Shown: one piece after another, positions 61,147-64,000 of the stretch
Numbering within the stretch: position 1 is the stretch's first letter
Layout of the letters: each line of letters begins with the position of its first letter
Source of the DNA: Devosia sp.
GTDB lineage: Bacteria > Pseudomonadota > Alphaproteobacteria > Rhizobiales > Devosiaceae
DNA: 64,000 bases
Assembly (NCBI RefSeq): GCF_028290625.1
Contig: NZ_JAQGJM010000019.1
Location: forward strand, 62,001 to 126,000
Direction: 5' to 3'
Notes under the pieces: generated by a model
The model's input: only the letters and a program-made list of their open reading frames with translations
Told to the model about the DNA's origin: nothing
The model's database searches: none
Program-made: the position numbers and the translations under genes

Positions 61147-61992
61147 ATGGCGCAGACACCGGCAAAACGGGGCAATTGGTTCAAGCGCCTCATTGGGCGC
61201 GACAAGACCGTCATTCCCGTCATCCGCCTGCAGGGCGTCATCGCCGCCGACCAGCGTCAGGGCCGGCTCAACATTGCCAATGTGGCGCCACTGCTCGCCC
61301 GCGCCTTCGCCATCAAATCGGCGCCCGCCGTGGCCATCATTGTCAATTCTCCCGGCGGCTCGCCGGTACAGTCGCGGCTGATCTCCAAGCGCATCCGCGA
61401 CCTGGCTAACGAGCACAACAAGCCGGTGCTGGTTTTCGTCGAGGATGCCGCGGCCTCGGGCGGCTATTTCATCGCGGTCGCCGGTGATGAAATCTTCGCC
61501 GATCCATCCTCCATCGTCGGCTCGATCGGCGTCATCATGGCCGGCTTCGGCTTTGTCGACGCCATCGGCAAGCTCGGCATCGAACGCCGCGTCCATACCG
61601 CCGGTCGCAATAAATCCACCCTCGATCCCTTCCAGCCCGAAAAGGCCGAGGACGTTGAGCGCATCAAAACCTTCGAATTGGACATCCACCAGGTGTTCAT
61701 AGACCACGTCAAATCTCGCCGTGGTGCCAAGCTCAAAGGCGCCGACGATGCCCTGTTCACCGGCGAGTGGTGGACCGGCCTGCGCGGGCTCGACCTCGGC
61801 CTGATCGATGCCATCGGCGACGTGCATGAAGTGCTGCGTAGCCGCTATGGCAAGGACATCGTGCTCAAGCTGATCGAACCAAAGCGCGGCCTGATCAATT
61901 TTCCCCGCTTCGGCTTTTCCGCGCAAAGTCTGGTCGGGGACGTTTCCGCCAGCATCGAGGACCGCGCCGTCTGGGCGCGGCTGGGCCTCTAG
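61147..61992 (+). CDS. S49 family (SppA-like) peptidase
   Basis: 281 aa from ATG 61147 (GGAG 5-6 nt upstream; 61108 is an alternative). Short form of the signal peptide peptidase family. Catalytic Ser is in VEDAAASGGYFIAVAGDEIF and the general-base Lys in HTAGRNKSTLDPFQPEK. VVNSPGG-like IIVNSPGGSPVQSRLI and SIVGSIGVI are family hallmarks. No membrane segment seen, so it may act in the cytosol. Confidence 0.92.
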   Translation: MAQTPAKRGNWFKRLIGRDKTVIPVIRLQGVIAADQRQGRLNIANVAPLLARAFAIKSAPAVAIIVNSPGGSPVQSRLISKRIRDLANEHNKPVLVFVEDAAASGGYFIAVAGDEIFADPSSIVGSIGVIMAGFGFVDAIGKLGIERRVHTAGRNKSTLDPFQPEKAEDVERIKTFELDIHQVFIDHVKSRRGAKLKGADDALFTGEWWTGLRGLDLGLIDAIGDVHEVLRSRYGKDIVLKLIEPKRGLINFPRFGFSAQSLVGDVSASIEDRAVWARLGL

Positions 61993-62217
61993 ATGACCGC
62001 AATTTTCATCCGCCTCGCCATCTATGTCGGCATCGCACTGATCATCTATCTCGGCGTCCGCAAGATCTGGCGCGACTGGACCGGCACCTTCAAGAAGGAC
62101 GAGGAGGAAGCCCGCCGCGTTCGCCGCGAACGTGATCTGCGCGAACGCGCCCAACCCGGCGTCATCGATCTCAAGCGCGACAAGGACGGCACGTTCCGGC
62201 CAGGGGACAAGGAGTAG
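61993..62217 (+). CDS. small membrane protein, function unknown
   Basis: 74 aa. One N-terminal helix (FIRLAIYVGIALIIYLGV) then a strongly charged tail (KKDEEEARRVRRERDLRERA). It starts immediately after the S49 peptidase stop, so they form an operon, and a link to membrane proteolysis is possible. No known domain recognised. Confidence 0.75.
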   Translation: MTAIFIRLAIYVGIALIIYLGVRKIWRDWTGTFKKDEEEARRVRRERDLRERAQPGVIDLKRDKDGTFRPGDKE

Positions 62218-62294
62218 GGCAGGGGCCACAATGCCGATTGACCCCTCGCGGCCTCCCCACTAGGTTCCGGCCGACATTCAGCCGGACCTGACCC

Positions 62295-63218
62295 ATGACC
62301 GATCGCCCCTCCTATATGGACCCCCGGAACTCGTTCCAGGGCCTCATCCTGACGCTGCAGCAGTTCTGGGCGGAGCAGGGTTGTGTCATCCTGCAGCCCT
62401 ACGACATGCAGATGGGCGCCGGCACGTTTCACACCGCCACCACCCTGCGCGCGCTTGGCCCCAAGCCGTGGAAGGCCGCCTATGTGCAGCCCAGCCGCCG
62501 CCCCAAGGATGGCCGCTATGGCGAAAATCCCAACCGGTTGCAGCACTATTACCAGTTCCAGGTCATCCTGAAGCCGTCGCCGTCCGACATGCAGGAGCTG
62601 TACCTGCGCTCGCTGGCCGCCATTGGCCTCGATATCGCGCTGCATGACGTGCGCTTCGTCGAGGACGATTGGGAAAGCCCGACGCTGGGCGCCTGGGGCC
62701 TCGGCTGGGAATGCTGGTGCGACGGCATGGAAGTCAGCCAGTTCACCTATTTCCAGCAAGTCGCGGGCTTTGAATGCTCCCCGGTCCCAGGCGAAATCAC
62801 CTATGGGCTGGAACGCCTCGCCATGTATGTGCAGGGCGTCGAGAACGTCTACGACCTCAACTTCAATGGCGGCACCGGCGACGACAAGGTCACCTATGGC
62901 GACGTGTTCCTGCAGAACGAGCAGGAATTCTCGAAGTACAATTTCGAGGCCGCCGATACCGACATGCTGTTCCGCCACTTCAAGGATGCCGAGGACGAGT
63001 GCAAGGCCATCCTGCTCAAGGGCGCCGATGGCAACCGGCAGACCATGGCCGTCCCCGCCTATGAGCAGGTGATCAAGGCATCGCACAACTTCAATCTGCT
63101 CGATGCCCGCGGCGTCATCTCGGTTACCGAACGCCAGAGCTACATCCTGCGCATCCGCGACCTGGCCAAGGCGTGTGGTGCGGCGTGGTTGGAGACGGCT
63201 GGCGGTGGGGCTGAATAG
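62295..63218 (+). CDS. glyQ: glycine--tRNA ligase alpha subunit
   Basis: 307 aa, complete. [40 protein letters not shown] and [20 protein letters not shown] are near-invariant. Charges tRNA-Gly together with the beta subunit GlyS. glyS normally follows at once but is not in the remaining ~780 bp; a foreign-looking gene lies there instead, so glyS must be beyond the window or elsewhere. Confidence 0.97.
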   Translation: MTDRPSYMDPRNSFQGLILTLQQFWAEQGCVILQPYDMQMGAGTFHTATTLRALGPKPWKAAYVQPSRRPKDGRYGENPNRLQHYYQFQVILKPSPSDMQELYLRSLAAIGLDIALHDVRFVEDDWESPTLGAWGLGWECWCDGMEVSQFTYFQQVAGFECSPVPGEITYGLERLAMYVQGVENVYDLNFNGGTGDDKVTYGDVFLQNEQEFSKYNFEAADTDMLFRHFKDAEDECKAILLKGADGNRQTMAVPAYEQVIKASHNFNLLDARGVISVTERQSYILRIRDLAKACGAAWLETAGGGAE

Positions 63219-63331
63219 GGTACGCAACCGTACTCCTGTGGTAGCGCTCATGCAGGACGCTAAGTTATTGCAGTAGCATGTCGCCATGTTTGGCGACGTT
63301 GCTCATAATGTCGTCTTGGACGGAGACAAGA

Positions 63332-63952
63332 ATGGCAGTTAACTTGCTCGAGCCTGATCCGTTTAATAAGGCATCGCTAGCGCCTGTTGGGGATGCAGCG
63401 GTAGTGCCAATCTATGCTGCTGTTGGATATGCATTACACCGTTGGGAAGGGTGCGAGACTAGTATCGCAACCGTCTACTCTTCTCTTGTGAAGCCAAAAG
63501 GCGGGAATCATGTACTCATGCGTTCCTTTGGCACGATCACAGCGCCAAGCACGCGCCAGGAGATGATCAAATACGCCAGCGAGGCCTACTTCGAACAACA
63601 CGAGAATCCGGCGCTGTTGGCGGAACTTAAGGCCTTTTTGAAGCTCTATCAAAATGCTGGGCAGCGGAGAAATGATATCGCGCACGCGGTGGTGGAGGCG
63701 GAAGGGGCATACGCTATAATCGACAATAAGGCAGTGCCACTTCCCGATGAGTGGTTTCTGGTCCCATCAATCTTCACGACAAAAAAGCGAGAAACTAGGA
63801 TGAGAGGTCCCAAGTATCGGTTCTCCAGTCGAGAAATTAGACATTACGCTGATTGTTTCGAAGCCTTGGGCGAAAAGGCAGGAAAGCTGTCAACGGCAAT
63901 TCGGAAATTTTACTCGTCGTTTCCAGAGAAGTATCAATCCGATTGGTCATGA
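63332..63952 (+). CDS. HEPN-like hypothetical protein
   Basis: 206 aa from ATG 63332 (GGAG 6 nt upstream). Mostly helical; residues ~100-122 (AFLKLYQNAGQRRNDIAHAV) contain R-N-D-I-A-H, an exact match to the Rx4H HEPN nuclease motif with the polar residue after Arg. A conserved-looking helix AAVGYALHRWEGCETSIATV precedes it. Base composition is clearly lower in GC than its neighbours, and codons such as ATA, CTA and AGA are common, suggesting recent transfer. It might be a toxin or defence RNase; no partner is visible before the window ends. Confidence 0.7.
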   Translation: MAVNLLEPDPFNKASLAPVGDAAVVPIYAAVGYALHRWEGCETSIATVYSSLVKPKGGNHVLMRSFGTITAPSTRQEMIKYASEAYFEQHENPALLAELKAFLKLYQNAGQRRNDIAHAVVEAEGAYAIIDNKAVPLPDEWFLVPSIFTTKKRETRMRGPKYRFSSREIRHYADCFEALGEKAGKLSTAIRKFYSSFPEKYQSDWS

Positions 63953-64000
63953 GGATGGCAAGTCGAGCGTCGACAATCGCGCCACGGCGACAATCGGTTA

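Noticed and set aside
60319..62229. 636-codon minus-strand frame across the methyltransferase, S49 and small protein genes
   Set aside because: Antisense shadow; all three plus-strand genes have clear motifs.

Overview
The window is a high-GC chromosomal segment of an alphaproteobacterium, most likely order Hyphomicrobiales and probably Devosia-like. Supporting signs are an aa3 oxidase cluster with a CoxF-type small protein, an F0 operon atpI-atpB-atpE-b'-b split from F1, the cell-cycle methylase CcrM beside rnhB and mutY, a tandem-aptamer glycine riboswitch, an alphaproteobacterial-type LexA box (GAAC-N7-GAAC) and three families of intergenic palindromic repeats. The genus is inference. No rRNA, tRNA, CRISPR array, phage or insertion sequence was found; most of the window is ordinary core genome.

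Layout. 1-6 kb: ABC-2 drug-type exporter with a divergent MarR regulator, a LysR regulator, a DUF1127 protein, a structured and terminated non-coding stretch that may be a small RNA, a glutathione S-transferase, a PilZ protein and an IalB-like protein. 6-16 kb: cytochrome c oxidase operon (coxB, coxA, ctaB, coxF, ctaG, coxC, terminator, DUF983, SURF1), then threonine synthase, an M16 peptidase and an acetyltransferase. 16-22 kb: membrane GGDEF/EAL protein, YqgE, DsbD-alpha-like protein, peroxiredoxin, lipoprotein. 22-27 kb: glycine cleavage operon gcvT-H-PA-PB behind a tandem riboswitch. 27-30 kb: F0 ATP synthase operon with a terminator-like hairpin after atpE. 30-39 kb: smc, DsbA-like protein, DciA-like DUF721 protein, divergent mutY, a periplasmic-protein gene broken by a 23-bp tandem duplication, ccrM and rnhB. 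39-46 kb: DUF4180, an exported protein, a phosphotransferase gene broken by an amber codon, GNAT, an SOS-box-preceded radical SAM gene, DHA2 exporter, TetR with tautomerase, infA. 46-64 kb: Na+/H+ antiporter, MarR with MFS exporter, CHASE4-GGDEF, NAD-dependent reductase with divergent TetR, MoaB, MFS, uracil-DNA glycosylase, TPR protein, ispE, polyprenyl synthase, a TrmN6-like methyltransferase, S49 peptidase, glyQ and a compositionally distinct HEPN-like gene at the right edge.

How parts work together. The respiratory and ATP synthase clusters cover terminal oxidation and proton-driven synthesis. Three proteins (membrane EAL with a degenerate GGDEF, CHASE4-GGDEF, PilZ) belong to cyclic-di-GMP signalling. 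Four regulator loci show palindromes or repeats next to the regulator and its probable target, and both MarR genes appear to have leaderless transcripts with the operator on the -10 box. Two genes look freshly broken by single events, a 23-bp duplication and a CAG-to-TAG change, and both can be checked by resequencing and comparison with relatives. No single large novel system was recognised; the strongest undescribed candidates are the broken periplasmic gene, the SOS-box radical SAM gene, the atpE hairpin, the non-coding RNA candidate and the HEPN-like gene.
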